A DNA stretch of 64,000 bases from Candidatus Eiseniibacteriota bacterium (GCA_903844735.1 CAIMUX010000033.1:1-64000); one strand, 5' to 3'. Counted from the first letter of the stretch, positions 54,739-63,213 are shown. The notes: a model not told the origin generated them from the sequence alone. Translations and numbers: made by a program.

Positions 54739-54954
54739 ATGCCGTCCTATGAGTACGAATGCCACAAGTGTGGCCATGGCTTCGAGACGATGCGGAAGGT
54801 CGAGGAGCGCGACAAGCCGCTCCCTTGCCCTCAATGCGAGTCGACCCGTGTGGAGCGAAAGCTCTCCGCTTTTGTCGCCGGCCGGGTCGCACCGTCCACC
54901 CCTGGTTGTTCCCCGGAGAAAGCCGCGAGCTGTGGCAACGCCGGCTTCGGCTGA
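54739..54954 (+). CDS. FmdB-type zinc-ribbon protein
   Basis: A 71-aa cytoplasmic zinc ribbon of the FmdB/CxxC_CxxC_SSSS type. The start MPSYEYECHKCGHGFETM and the second pair LPCPQCESTRVERK give the two CxxC knuckles, followed by a serine/glycine-rich tail with extra cysteines. These proteins are widespread, bind zinc and are of uncertain role, possibly in regulation. The ATG at 54739 lies behind AAAGGAG. It follows the ArsR gene on the same strand. Confidence 0.88.
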   Translation: MPSYEYECHKCGHGFETMRKVEERDKPLPCPQCESTRVERKLSAFVAGRVAPSTPGCSPEKAASCGNAGFG

Positions 54955-55029
54955 GGGGTCAATCGCTGAGGGCGGTCGCCCTTCGATGACGCGGGCATGC
55001 CGGTGCTCGGAGTGCTTGGGTTATTCGGG

Positions 55030-55488
55030 CTATTCTGATTGTTCGGGCTCCTCAAACGGAGGTGGCGGCGCGGGTTGCTCGGGTTTCGCGGGCTGCGCAG
55101 CCTCGTCCACCTTCGCCAGCACCAGCCGACGGATCTTCTCCGGCAGGATCGCCGTCGCAACCTCGGAGACGCGTTGGACCAGCGCCACGATGTCCTCCGG
55201 TCCGTCCCAGTAGGCCTGCAACTTCTCCGGGCCCATGCGGTTCACTAGCCGCAGCAGGACCAACGAAATCAGGTAGATGTCGTCCAGCTCTCCGATCACG
55301 GGAATGAAGTCCGGGATCATGTCGATCGGGCTCGCCAGGTAGGCCAATGCGGCCAGTACCAATGCCTTATCTTTGCCCGAGACTTCCGGATCGGCAGCAA
55401 TCCTCCCTAGGAGCTTGGCCATGCGGGGAAGAAACAGCAGCAGGTCGATCGCCTTCTGCTTGAGATCTCGGGGCGGTTCTGTGGTCAT
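55030..55488 (-). CDS. DUF1232 (YkvA-type) membrane-associated protein
   Basis: A 152-aa protein with the DUF1232 signature: VSGKDKALVLAALAYLASPI followed by DMIPDFIPVIGELDDIYLIS, a hydrophobic hairpin. Members are small membrane proteins of unknown role. The C-terminus is proline- and glutamate-rich (EQPAPPPPFEEPE). The ATG at 55488 follows AAAGGAGGTG; a frame extension to 55644 lacks support. It converges with the FmdB-type gene 75 bp away. Confidence 0.85.
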   Translation of the reverse strand: MTTEPPRDLKQKAIDLLLFLPRMAKLLGRIAADPEVSGKDKALVLAALAYLASPIDMIPDFIPVIGELDDIYLISLVLLRLVNRMGPEKLQAYWDGPEDIVALVQRVSEVATAILPEKIRRLVLAKVDEAAQPAKPEQPAPPPPFEEPEQSE

Positions 55489-55875
55489 GGGCGGGCACCT
55501 CCTTTGGTCGTGAACCCTGCCGGGCCGCGATGGGCAGCCGGGCGAGATCTTCCTTATCTCACACTGCCATGAATCACTACAAACATCCACTTGACTTTGA
55601 CGAGGTGACGGAACACTGTCCCCGGTGCGATCTCGGCTCGGCAATCCTCACGAATGCACGGATGGACGATCGCCCCTCGCTGGCCTGTCACTCGCGGAGC
55701 TGTCCGCTCACGGGCTCGCCGGTGTGTGGGCTCGACGGAACGGGATCGCAAGGGAAGCGATCGATGGGGCCGGTCTGGTTTCCGCCTGGACAGAGACGAC
55801 AACAGGAATGACTCTCAGGCCCGATCGACCGAGTGGGTGTTTGTCTCGTAACCTCGCGGGTTCAAGAGGCGTCAC
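55489..55875. other. 387-bp gap without a confident gene
   Basis: The divergent space between the DUF1232 gene and the CBM48 gene. A + strand frame in 55530-55811 contains a CPRC but has no ribosome-binding site and poor composition. A GGTTCAAG near 55859 recalls a tRNA T-loop, but no tRNA fold could be drawn. Confidence 0.4.
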
Positions 55876-56211
55876 ATGATCGAGATTCTGGGAGCCGGCT
55901 GGGTCCGCTTTGCCTTTGAGCAGGCGGTTGACATGCCCGTCTTTCTCGTCGGCGACTTCAATGGCTGGGATGAAGGATCCCATCAACTGGAGTTGCAGGA
56001 GGACGGCACGTACCAGACTCTCCTGAAGCTGAATTCCGGGGAGTTCGAGTTCAAGTACAAGTGTGGCTGCTCCTGGTTCAACGACCGAGCCGCCCACAAG
56101 TACGTGCAGAACTGCTGGGGCAGCGAGAACTCCATTGTCGTCGTGCCCATCTACGAGGAAGCCGCCGGCTCAGATTGGCTGCCCGAGGCTGCAGCGCCTC
56201 CGGCCGCCTGA
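55876..56211 (+). CDS. Stand-alone CBM48/glycogen-binding domain protein
   Basis: A 111-aa protein that is almost entirely one early-set beta domain of the CBM48/AMPK-glycogen-binding type: VFLVGDFNGWDEGSHQL, DGTYQTLLKL, FEFKYKCG. Such domains usually sit on glycogen-branching or isoamylase enzymes or on AMPK; alone they may target glycogen or act as an adaptor. The ribosome-binding site before the ATG is weak (AGAGGC), but the domain begins right at the start. The C-terminus is alanine/proline-rich. No glycogen enzyme is adjacent. Confidence 0.8.
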   Translation: MIEILGAGWVRFAFEQAVDMPVFLVGDFNGWDEGSHQLELQEDGTYQTLLKLNSGEFEFKYKCGCSWFNDRAAHKYVQNCWGSENSIVVVPIYEEAAGSDWLPEAAAPPAA

Positions 56212-56245
56212 GCGCGCAACCACTCCCCGCGTCGCACGACGCGCA

Positions 56246-57814
56246 TCAGCGACGGGAGCCGCCCGCGATCAGCCCTCCCAGGGCAGGGCGGCTTCGTCTC
56301 CACAGCCAGAAGAGCTGGCAGACCGCGGCGCCGACCACAGCGCCCAGGCCGACGAAGATCCCCGGTGCGTGGACAAAGCGTATCCCCAGTGCCAGCAGGA
56401 CGAGGTTGGCCCCGAGGTAAATCACCACCGACTCGGTGATGCCCCGGGTGCGTCGACTGTGCACAAGTACCCCCTGGAACCAGCTCTGGAGCGCACCGAA
56501 GCCCGGCATGACCACGACGATCCGCACCGCCTTCGTCGCCAATGCGGTCAGCTCCGGCGAGAGGGCGGTCACCTTCGCGAAGTAGAGGCGGGCCAGCGGG
56601 GTGAATCCCACCACGGCGAAGATCGTAGTGGTTGCCAGGCCCAAGAGGACGGAGAAGCGCCGCAGGCTGCGTATCGCACCGGGGCGGTCGAGATGGGCCA
56701 CCACCACTTCGTTCACCGCCATCCCCAGGCTGCGCAAGATGAACGTCAACCCGTTGATCACCGGCCAGACGGCGAGGGAGTCGAGTGGTCGCGGCATCCG
56801 GCTCACCGTAGCGCTCACGATCGGCCCCGTCGACATAAGCAGGAGCGAGGTGAGCGCCAGAGGGATGTAGAACTCGAAGAAGGCGCCCCATGTAAGAGGT
56901 GGGCGGGAGTCGCCGGAAAGCGCGATATCGCCGGAGGGTGCGATGCCGTTGGGGGGTGCGATGTCGCCGACCCTGGAGACGGAGGTCGGTGAGACTCCGT
57001 CCCTGGCCGCCGGCAAGCATTCCGAGGTTGATCCGACACCATCCTGTCGGTTCTCGACCCCCACCGCGGCCGGCCCTTGCGGCCGTCCCGGCCGCCTCGG
57101 AAGCAGGTCGCGTACAGTTCGGAAGGCGGCATTCCCGAACTGCTCCCGCAGCGTCGGGCGAACGGCGATGCCGATGAAGAGCGACTCACTCATGACGCCG
57201 ATCGCCACCGCGGTAGCTCCCACGACGACCCCCGGCAGATTCCCGAGAATCATCCCGACGGTAAGGATGGCGGCGTTGGCTCCGAGTCGCACCATGGTGC
57301 CGATCCCGACGAGATGGGAGCGGCCGCTACGGATGAGTACTCCCTGCTGGAAGCGGCGATAGGCGATCGACCAGGTCCAGGGTGTCATGATCATGAGGCC
57401 GACGCGAGCCGGACCTAAGACATCGGCCGGAGGATGGATGATCCGCCCCACCACCAGATCGAAGAGCGGCGTGAAGGCGATGAGCGCGTGGAGGAGAGTG
57501 AGCACGAACCCACAGCGCATCATGAAACGGCGCAGCATCAGATAGCTCCGCCGGTCGCGCGACAGCGCCGTTGAGGCGGAGAGGAGCATGATGATCGGCG
57601 CCTCGATGATCATGGAGAGCGGAAAGACGACCCCACCGTACGCGGCCAGGCTGACTTTCGGGTCGGGCAGGCGCGAGATGACAGCACTCACCGCCGGCAA
57701 CTCCATCCCCATGAGGAGCCAGCTCCCCGCCAGCGGGTACCATGCCGTGAAGACCTCGCGCAGGGTGAGTCGCCGGGCGTCGGGTGCCGTCACGCCGTTT
57801 GTTTCCCGGTTCAC
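56246..57814 (-). CDS. MATE/ANKH-like polytopic membrane protein
   Basis: A 522-aa membrane protein built of two similar halves with about 12 helices. The first half opens REVFTAWYPLAGSWLLMGME and has VSAVISRLPDPKVSLAAYGG; the second has TGPIVSATVSRMPRPLDSLA and LRSLGMAVNEVVV, a duplicated pattern typical of the MOP (MATE-like) superfamily and perhaps closest to ANKH-type proteins. A hydrophilic linker of about 60 residues with a repeated GDIAP/SGDIALSGD pattern separates the halves. It may export an organic anion or drug. The start is GTG at 57814 with AAGGAG close upstream. Confidence 0.7.
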   Translation of the reverse strand: MNRETNGVTAPDARRLTLREVFTAWYPLAGSWLLMGMELPAVSAVISRLPDPKVSLAAYGGVVFPLSMIIEAPIIMLLSASTALSRDRRSYLMLRRFMMRCGFVLTLLHALIAFTPLFDLVVGRIIHPPADVLGPARVGLMIMTPWTWSIAYRRFQQGVLIRSGRSHLVGIGTMVRLGANAAILTVGMILGNLPGVVVGATAVAIGVMSESLFIGIAVRPTLREQFGNAAFRTVRDLLPRRPGRPQGPAAVGVENRQDGVGSTSECLPAARDGVSPTSVSRVGDIAPPNGIAPSGDIALSGDSRPPLTWGAFFEFYIPLALTSLLLMSTGPIVSATVSRMPRPLDSLAVWPVINGLTFILRSLGMAVNEVVVAHLDRPGAIRSLRRFSVLLGLATTTIFAVVGFTPLARLYFAKVTALSPELTALATKAVRIVVVMPGFGALQSWFQGVLVHSRRTRGITESVVIYLGANLVLLALGIRFVHAPGIFVGLGAVVGAAVCQLFWLWRRSRPALGGLIAGGSRR

Positions 57815-57837
57815 CCCACTCCTTCCCCAATGAAGAC

Positions 57838-57868
57838 GCGGCCGTCCGTCAGGGCGACGGATGGCCGC
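57838..57868 (-). terminator. Hairpin downstream of the ferredoxin gene
   Basis: A 13-bp stem with one G-T wobble (GCGGCCGTCCGTC with GACGGATGGCCGC) and a 5-nt loop lies between the ferredoxin stop at 57902 and the downstream MATE-like start at 57814, so it probably ends the ferredoxin transcript. Confidence 0.65.
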
Positions 57869-57901
57869 GCGGAACAGCGGTCAAGACGCATGCGAGGAAG
57901 G

Positions 57902-58072
57902 CTACTGCTCCTTGATCGCCTCGTTCGGGCACTCGCTGACGCAGGCACCGCACTCGATGCACTCTTCCTGATTGATGATGTAGATCGGGTCGCCTTCCTT
58001 GATAGCCTCGGAAGGACAGGTGTCCACGCAGGTGCCGCACTTGTTGCAGGCGTCAGTGATGATATAGGCCAT
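57902..58072 (-). CDS. 2[4Fe-4S] ferredoxin
   Basis: A 56-aa bacterial-type ferredoxin. Two clusters of the CxxCxxCxxxCP form are present (CNKCGTCVDTCP and CIECGACVSECP), with a symmetrical DACNK/QEECIE repeat. It is a soluble low-potential electron carrier for oxidoreductases. The ATG at 58072 follows GAGGAG with 8-nt spacing; a frame extension to 58204 is rejected. The gene is monocistronic with a hairpin after it; no partner enzyme is next to it. Confidence 0.95.
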   Translation of the reverse strand: MAYIITDACNKCGTCVDTCPSEAIKEGDPIYIINQEECIECGACVSECPNEAIKEQ

Positions 58073-58439
58073 GACGATACTCCTCTGAAGCCATACTCCT
58101 CTGAGACCACCGTGGCGCGAAAGCGGATGACAACGCCCGCCGGGCGCCCAAGGCTGCCCGCGCCGTAACAAGCCATTCTCGGCATCGACCTCGGCGTTGT
58201 CCACAGGAATTCCATTCTCAGGTCATGTTTGCGAGGAGGGAACAGGCGGAACGGCAATGGTGCGGCTTGTTGGGATCGGGTCGCCGATGGGGCCCTGTCG
58301 TGAGCTTGACCTGGGTGCTTCGCACTGCTTTCCTTTCCCGGTGGGTCTCGATGCAGGTCCGGCAAGGCTCTGGACCCTCGTGTTGCGTGCCCGGAACGAC
58401 CCGACAAGGGAATCGATTTGTCCGGGATGGAGGGCTCGC
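58073..58439. other. 367-bp gap without a confident gene
   Basis: Divergent space between the ferredoxin and the small membrane protein. Frames here are short and low in quality; the apparent coding extension of the next gene back to 58197 has no ribosome-binding site. Nothing else was recognised. Confidence 0.4.
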
Positions 58440-58715
58440 GTGACGACGCTTCTGACCGCTGCGATGATCGTCGTGATCGGGATCGCGGCATACGCGCAGG
58501 CGCGACGCGTAGGGATCTGGTCCTGGCGTCGCTTCGGCGTCGTGGTCTTCGTTCTATTGCTTGTTGGAGGGGGGATCGGCCTCGCCGTGAGCGCGATCGG
58601 TCACCGGGCCGGGCCGAAGCATGCGTTGCTCCTGACGGCGATCGCCGTCATCGCGATCTTCGGGGGCGTCTTTGCTCTGGCCCTGGGAATGCGACGGCGG
58701 TCTCGCCCCCGCTAA
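58440..58715 (+). CDS. Small membrane protein (three helices)
   Basis: A 91-aa protein with three hydrophobic segments (LLTAAMIVVIGIAAYA, GVVVFVLLLVGGGIGLAVSA, ALLLTAIAVIAIFGGVFALA) and a basic C-terminus, so an inner-membrane protein of unknown role. The start is GTG at 58440 with GGAGGG at good spacing; the longer frame to 58197 would add a non-hydrophobic, unlikely region. No family is recognised. Confidence 0.6.
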   Translation: MTTLLTAAMIVVIGIAAYAQARRVGIWSWRRFGVVVFVLLLVGGGIGLAVSAIGHRAGPKHALLLTAIAVIAIFGGVFALALGMRRRSRPR

Positions 58716-58888
58716 CCGCCTTTACCCTCTACAGAATCGCCGAAAGAATCGCGAGTACCAGGCCGCCGATCAACCTGAAGCCGAGCAGAACGCAGGTCAG
58801 GATGAAGACGCCCCCTTGACGTTCCGTTCCGCGGCACTCAGAATTGCCGGGAGTCATTTCCACCGTGCGGGGACCGTTCGGAGGCCGA

Positions 58889-59890
58889 ATGGAAACGAAC
58901 AATCCGCTCGATCCACCGGTCCCAGGGCCGGATTCCGCATTCCTCGCGGTCGATCTCGACCGTGACGGCAACGTCGATCTCGTTCTTCTCGATCTCGACC
59001 GTGACGGAGAGATCGATCTGATTCTCATCGAGGAGGAAGAGGCTCTGCCCGACGCGTTCTACGTCGTCAACGAGGCGGAGGCTGCCGACGGAGGGGATGA
59101 GGACGAGGAGGCAGAGTCGACAGAAGAGACAGCACCGGCCGAGGCTACCGCCGCCGAACCGGGGGCCGAAGCACCGGCCGAGGCCGCCGCCGGGGAACCG
59201 GGGGCCGAAGCACCGGTCGAGGCTACCGCCGCCGGGGAACCGGGGGCCGAAACACCGGCAGCCGCCGTCGCTGCCGAATCCGCTGAACCGGTCGACTCGG
59301 ACCAGGACGGCCTTACCGACGAGCAGGAGTCGCAACTTGGTACCGACGCTCTACGTGAGGACACCGATGCCGATGGCATCAAGGATGGCGCCGAGGACGC
59401 GGACAAGGACGGCTGGTACGACGTCGGCTGGGAGAGCGATCCGCTGTCGAAGGACACCGATCGTGACGGCGTGAGTGACGGTGTGGAAGACGCCGACAAG
59501 GACGGTCTCCGCGGTATCGGGGAGACCGATGCACGAACCGCCGATTCCGACCTCGACGGCGTGAAGGACGGCCAAGAGGACCGCGACTCCGACGGCGTGT
59601 ACGAGCCCGACCAGGGCGAGACGAACGCGCTCGACGGGAAGTCGGTGAACGACGCCGACCGCAACAACAAGTACGACTCGACCGGCGCTGCGAACTACAC
59701 GAGCGAGGATCTCGATGGCGAACGGCAGATCTCCAATCCGGAAAACCTGACCCCCGAAGCGCTCGAAGCCACCGAAGACCCCGCGGGCGATGACCCGGCG
59801 GACGACGACCTGGATGTCGCTGCCGCCGCCGCGCCCGCCGAAGCAGACGACAGCGCCGCTTCGCTTGACGCCGAAGAGGATCTCGACTGA
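58889..59890 (+). CDS. Acidic thrombospondin-type-3-repeat protein
   Basis: A 333-aa, very acidic protein. An N-terminal pair of calcium loops (DLDRDGNVDLVLLDLDRDGE) is followed by an alanine/proline/glutamate-rich spacer made of a tandem repeat (59132-59251), then six to seven aspartate-rich thrombospondin-type-3 repeats (DSDQDGLTDEQESQLGTD, DTDADGIKDGAEDADKDG, DTDRDGVSDGVEDADKDG, DSDLDGVKDGQEDRDSDG). Calcium binding is predicted. No signal peptide is seen at the ATG (58889, GGAGG upstream), so export is uncertain. It precedes the zinc-ribbon genes by 53 bp on the same strand. Confidence 0.75.
   Translation: METNNPLDPPVPGPDSAFLAVDLDRDGNVDLVLLDLDRDGEIDLILIEEEEALPDAFYVVNEAEAADGGDEDEEAESTEETAPAEATAAEPGAEAPAEAAAGEPGAEAPVEATAAGEPGAETPAAAVAAESAEPVDSDQDGLTDEQESQLGTDALREDTDADGIKDGAEDADKDGWYDVGWESDPLSKDTDRDGVSDGVEDADKDGLRGIGETDARTADSDLDGVKDGQEDRDSDGVYEPDQGETNALDGKSVNDADRNNKYDSTGAANYTSEDLDGERQISNPENLTPEALEATEDPAGDDPADDDLDVAAAAAPAEADDSAASLDAEEDLD
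59132..59251. repeat. 39-42-bp tandem repeat in the acidic-protein gene
   Basis: Three copies (59132-59170, 59171-59209, 59210-59251) encode the AEAxAxEPGAEAP-type spacer. Changes are in-frame, so length variation would be tolerated. Confidence 0.85.
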
Positions 59891-59943
59891 GGTCGGACGC
59901 GACGTCTTCGAGGATGCCGCAACGCAGAGCAGGAGGAACCGTC

Positions 59944-60456
59944 ATGCCATTTTGTCCGCAATGTGGAACCGGAAACCCGGATGGAGCACGCTTCTGCCAG
60001 TCGTGCGGCAAGCCGATACCGGTGCCGGCCGGTTCGCCACCAGGCGCCGCTCCCGCGCCAGGTTCACATCCACCTCCCTCGACTGCGCCTGCGCCGGGCT
60101 CGTATTCGCAGCCCGGTCCGGCTTCCTATCCCCCGCTCCAACCCGGCTACGGTGCTCACGGCCATTCCTCTCCGGGCGGCGCCATGCCGGTCCGCCACAA
60201 GAGCCCCGGCACCGCGTGCGCCCTCGGCCTGCTGTGGGGCTTCGGCGCGCAGGCTTTTTACAACGGCCAAACACTGAAGGCGGTGGTTCAGATCGTCCTG
60301 AACCTGCTGATCATGTGGCCTATGTTGCAGGCCACCGGTGGCGGCGGAGCCATGATCCTCGGCTTCGGCGTAGCTGGGATCTTCATGGCTGACGGCTACA
60401 AGATCGCCAGGAAGATCAACGAGGGCATTCCTGTTGGTCCCTGGACTTTCTTCTAG
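59944..60456 (+). CDS. Zinc-ribbon membrane protein (TM2-like)
   Basis: A 170-aa protein. It starts with a zinc ribbon (MPFCPQCGTGNPDGARFCQS with the second CxxC in FCQSCGK), followed by a proline/glycine/serine-rich spacer and then a membrane region with two helices (LGLLWGFGAQAFYNGQ, IVLNLLIMWPMLQATGGGGA, MILGFGVAGIFMADG) that resembles TM2-type domains. The ribosome-binding site AGGAGGAAC precedes the ATG. It is the first of three adjacent genes (gaps 18 and 2 bp) whose products all begin with zinc ribbons, so they may form a complex at the membrane. Confidence 0.75.
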   Translation: MPFCPQCGTGNPDGARFCQSCGKPIPVPAGSPPGAAPAPGSHPPPSTAPAPGSYSQPGPASYPPLQPGYGAHGHSSPGGAMPVRHKSPGTACALGLLWGFGAQAFYNGQTLKAVVQIVLNLLIMWPMLQATGGGGAMILGFGVAGIFMADGYKIARKINEGIPVGPWTFF

Positions 60457-60474
60457 ACCCACCCGGAGGACCGC

Positions 60475-61521
60475 GTGTTCTGTTATCAGTGCGGAGGGCA
60501 AGTACCCGCTGACGCGAGCTTCTGCCATCAGTGCGGGGCGCCGCAGGCCCTGGTCGAGGCCCGACCTCCGCTTGGGGCGCCGATTCCCGCCGACCCGTAC
60601 CCCGCGCCGGGCGAGACGGCGTGGCGGCCTCCGTCTCCCCTGAGCGTAGCCCCCGTCGGCAACTACATTTTGGCGCCCGATGAGTACATCTCGCCTCATG
60701 ACCGCTCGGCGATGCGCGCACTGCAGTCGACGGGGGAACTGAACCGCCTGGTCCAGACGTTCGTGGGCAAATATGCCAAGCCGTGGCTCGAGTCGAGCTT
60801 TCTCGGCAATGGCGTAAAAGTGGGCCCCGACCAGTTCCCGATGCTCTACCGCCTCGCCGGAGAAGTGGGGGAGATCTTTTGCCTGACGCGGCTGCCCGAC
60901 ATCTACGCGGTCAACCTGTACAACACGCCCCTGGCGATCGCCCGGGGAACGCGCTCGGCGACCATCGGGACCGATACCGAGTCGTTCGTCGTGCTGGACG
61001 CCCGTCTCTTGGCTCGACTCGGGGATCCCCGCCTCACGATGGAGCAACTGCGCCGCGACCCGATCTGCTTCCTGCTCGCCGCTGAACTGAGCCACGTCGC
61101 GCTCGGACACGCGCTCTGGCTCGGCATCGCGATGTGGATCTCCTTGCGCGGCCCTTCGGGAATCACGGGCATCTTCAGCCGCCCGCTGATCATGCCGTTG
61201 ATCTTCTGGGCACGACAGGCCGTCCTCTCCGCGGATCGCGGGGTCGTGCTGGCCACCGGGATGGTCGAGGAGTTCCGCAACGCGCTTCTCTCGACGCTCG
61301 TCGCGGTCCCCCGGCTGGTGCCGCTTGTGAACGTCGATGCCTATCTCCGCCAGGTCGAGGGGCGTAATGAGTCAATCGGTCGCTTCCTCGAAGGATTCTC
61401 CAGCACGCAGCCCTACATTTCCCGCCGGCTGAGCGCCCTGGACGAATTCGTCAAAGGACTGTCCTATCCGTATCTGCGCGAGAAGATAGAGGTGTTCATC
61501 CAAGAACGAGGGAGGGCGTGA
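60475..61521 (+). CDS. Zinc-ribbon protein with degenerate M48-like metallopeptidase domain
   Basis: A 348-aa protein. The N-terminal ribbon is MFCYQCGGQVPADASFCHQC. A spacer leads to a domain that looks like an M48 peptidase, with the helix LLAAELSHVALGHALW. M48 enzymes have HExxH here; this one reads A203-E204-L205-S206-H207, so the first histidine is replaced by alanine while glutamate, the second histidine and a following GH remain. Hydrophobic stretches flank the motif (MWISLRGPSGITGIF, RPLIMPLIFWARQAVLS). The enzyme is probably inactive or uses another site. The start is GTG at 60475 with GGAGG 5 nt upstream. Confidence 0.7.
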   Translation: MFCYQCGGQVPADASFCHQCGAPQALVEARPPLGAPIPADPYPAPGETAWRPPSPLSVAPVGNYILAPDEYISPHDRSAMRALQSTGELNRLVQTFVGKYAKPWLESSFLGNGVKVGPDQFPMLYRLAGEVGEIFCLTRLPDIYAVNLYNTPLAIARGTRSATIGTDTESFVVLDARLLARLGDPRLTMEQLRRDPICFLLAAELSHVALGHALWLGIAMWISLRGPSGITGIFSRPLIMPLIFWARQAVLSADRGVVLATGMVEEFRNALLSTLVAVPRLVPLVNVDAYLRQVEGRNESIGRFLEGFSSTQPYISRRLSALDEFVKGLSYPYLREKIEVFIQERGRA

Positions 61522-61523
61522 CC

Positions 61524-62159
61524 ATGCCGTTTTGCATCGGATGTGGCGTGCGGGTCGATGGAGGTGCCGAGCGGTGTCCGGCGTGCGAGAGCAAGGTGGC
61601 GGAATCACGGCGCTGTCCGCAGTGCGGGGCGCCGGCCGGGGGCGCGGCCTCGCGCTTCTGCGTGGTCTGCGGGGCGCCGATGGGCGCGACGGAGGCGCCG
61701 GCCTCGGGCGTGGGGACGCCGCAAGCGACTCCGACGATGAACCGAATGGCAACGCCGCCCGCGGTGCAGGCCTCTTCAACGCCGCACCCTTTGCCGAATC
61801 GAAGCGGCGAAACTGCGGGGTCCCGCCGGTCCGTGGGCTCGGCCGCCGGCCCGGCCGCTGACCCTGTCGCCGTCTCGTCGGGAAGCCTGGTGGAGACGAC
61901 GCGTCGGGAACGCCAGGCTGTCTACCAGCGCCTCGGCCGCTCCCTCGTGGCTGCGTGTTATGAAGGGGCGGTTGCCTATCCGTCGCTCCCCAAGGAACTG
62001 GGGCAACAGATCCAGGCGGGGATCCAGACAATCCGCAAAGGGCACGCGGGACTGGTCGAGGCCGGCATCTGCCCGCGATGTCTGGAGGCGGGGCTGGGCG
62101 GCGAGCCGATGACGTGCCCGCGGTGCCATCTTGTGGTACCGCCACCACGGGCCGCTTGA
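61524..62159 (+). CDS. Multi-zinc-ribbon protein
   Basis: A 211-aa protein with about three to four zinc knuckles: FCIGCGVRVDGGAERCPACE at the start, then RRCPQCGAPAGGAASRFCVV with a following CGAP, a serine/alanine-rich spacer, a helical region (ERQAVYQRLGRSLVAACYEG) and a final ribbon (GICPRCLEAGLGG, MTCPRCH). No enzyme domain is seen; it could tether or regulate the preceding pseudo-M48 protein. The ATG at 61524 follows GGAGGG; GTG at 61518 overlaps the upstream stop and is a possible coupled start. Confidence 0.7.
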   Translation: MPFCIGCGVRVDGGAERCPACESKVAESRRCPQCGAPAGGAASRFCVVCGAPMGATEAPASGVGTPQATPTMNRMATPPAVQASSTPHPLPNRSGETAGSRRSVGSAAGPAADPVAVSSGSLVETTRRERQAVYQRLGRSLVAACYEGAVAYPSLPKELGQQIQAGIQTIRKGHAGLVEAGICPRCLEAGLGGEPMTCPRCHLVVPPPRAA

Positions 62160-62190
62160 GGGGGACTTGCCGAGATCGTTCTCCGCTGCG

Positions 62191-63213
62191 TCAGTAACTC
62201 GACGCGTCCAGTTTCACCTTCCCACGAAAGATCCAATAGATCGAGACGGTGTACGTCACCACCAACGGCACTCCGATGGCAGCAATGATGAGCATGTTTC
62301 GCAGAGTTCGCGGCGAGGAAGCGGCGTTGTGGATGTTCCAACTGTGGGCCGGCTGTGGGTTGGAGTAGACGAGATTGGGGAACATCCCGAGACCGAAGAG
62401 CGCCAGCAGCGACACAATCACCGCAGCAGACGACAGGAAGGCCCGGAAGTCGCGGCCGTGATGCACCTCACGCGGAATATTGGCGATGGCCAGCATGCCG
62501 ACGAGGGCCACGAGGAAGAGCGCCGGCTGCTCGCGGATCCGGTCGGTCATGTGGGGGACACAGAGGAGCGTCGCCACGGTGGTAGCAGCGTAACAGATGA
62601 CGAAGACGATGATGGCGGGGCGGGTCCAGCCGCGAATCCGTTCCTGTAGCGCGCCCTCGGTCTTCAGGCCTAAGTAGATGGCGCCGTGCATGGCGAAAAG
62701 GGCCACCGTGGTGATCCCGGTGAGGAGCGGATACGGCTTGAGCAACGTCCAGAAGCTGCCGGCAAACTCGCCGTCGGCGCGCAGCGGCACACCCCAGGCG
62801 AGATTCCCCAGGGCGACGCCGATCAGGAGAGCGCCGAGCGTACTCCCGCCGAAGAAGCTCAAGTCCCAGGCATGGCGCCACCACGCCATCGGCTGCTTGC
62901 TGCGAAACTCGATGGCCACCGCCCGGAAGATCAGCGCGAAGAGAAGCAGGATCATCGCCAGGTAGAATCCGGAGAACACGGTGGCGTAGACGTGCGGGAA
63001 AGCCGCGAAGAGAGCACCCCCACCGGTAACGAGCCAGACCTCGTTCCCGTCCCAAACAGGTCCGATGGCGTTGATCAAGGTCCGCCGATCGGTGTCGGTT
63101 TTCGAGAATAGGTGGAGCGTGCCGACCCCTAAATCGAAACCGTCGAGAATCGCATAGCCGGTGAAAAGTACCCCGACGAGCAGGAACCAGATGGTGTTCA
63201 GGTCGAGGCTCAT
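62191..63213 (-). CDS. cydB: Cytochrome bd ubiquinol oxidase subunit II
   Basis: A 340-aa membrane subunit with about 8-9 helices. Signatures include the start LNTIWFLLVGVLFTGYAILD followed by GFDLGVG, INAIGPVWDGNEVWLVTGGG and YSNPQPAHSWNIHNAA. With CydA it forms the bd-type oxygen reductase, which reduces O2 to water from quinol and works at low oxygen. The ATG at 63213 overlaps the cydA stop in an ATGA, so the two are coupled. Convergent with the zinc-ribbon operon, 31 bp apart. Confidence 0.95.
   Translation of the reverse strand: MSLDLNTIWFLLVGVLFTGYAILDGFDLGVGTLHLFSKTDTDRRTLINAIGPVWDGNEVWLVTGGGALFAAFPHVYATVFSGFYLAMILLLFALIFRAVAIEFRSKQPMAWWRHAWDLSFFGGSTLGALLIGVALGNLAWGVPLRADGEFAGSFWTLLKPYPLLTGITTVALFAMHGAIYLGLKTEGALQERIRGWTRPAIIVFVICYAATTVATLLCVPHMTDRIREQPALFLVALVGMLAIANIPREVHHGRDFRAFLSSAAVIVSLLALFGLGMFPNLVYSNPQPAHSWNIHNAASSPRTLRNMLIIAAIGVPLVVTYTVSIYWIFRGKVKLDASSY

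Noticed and set aside
55800-55870. A tRNA suggested by GGTTCAAG
   Set aside because: The last conserved C of the T-loop is missing and no acceptor or anticodon stem could be drawn.
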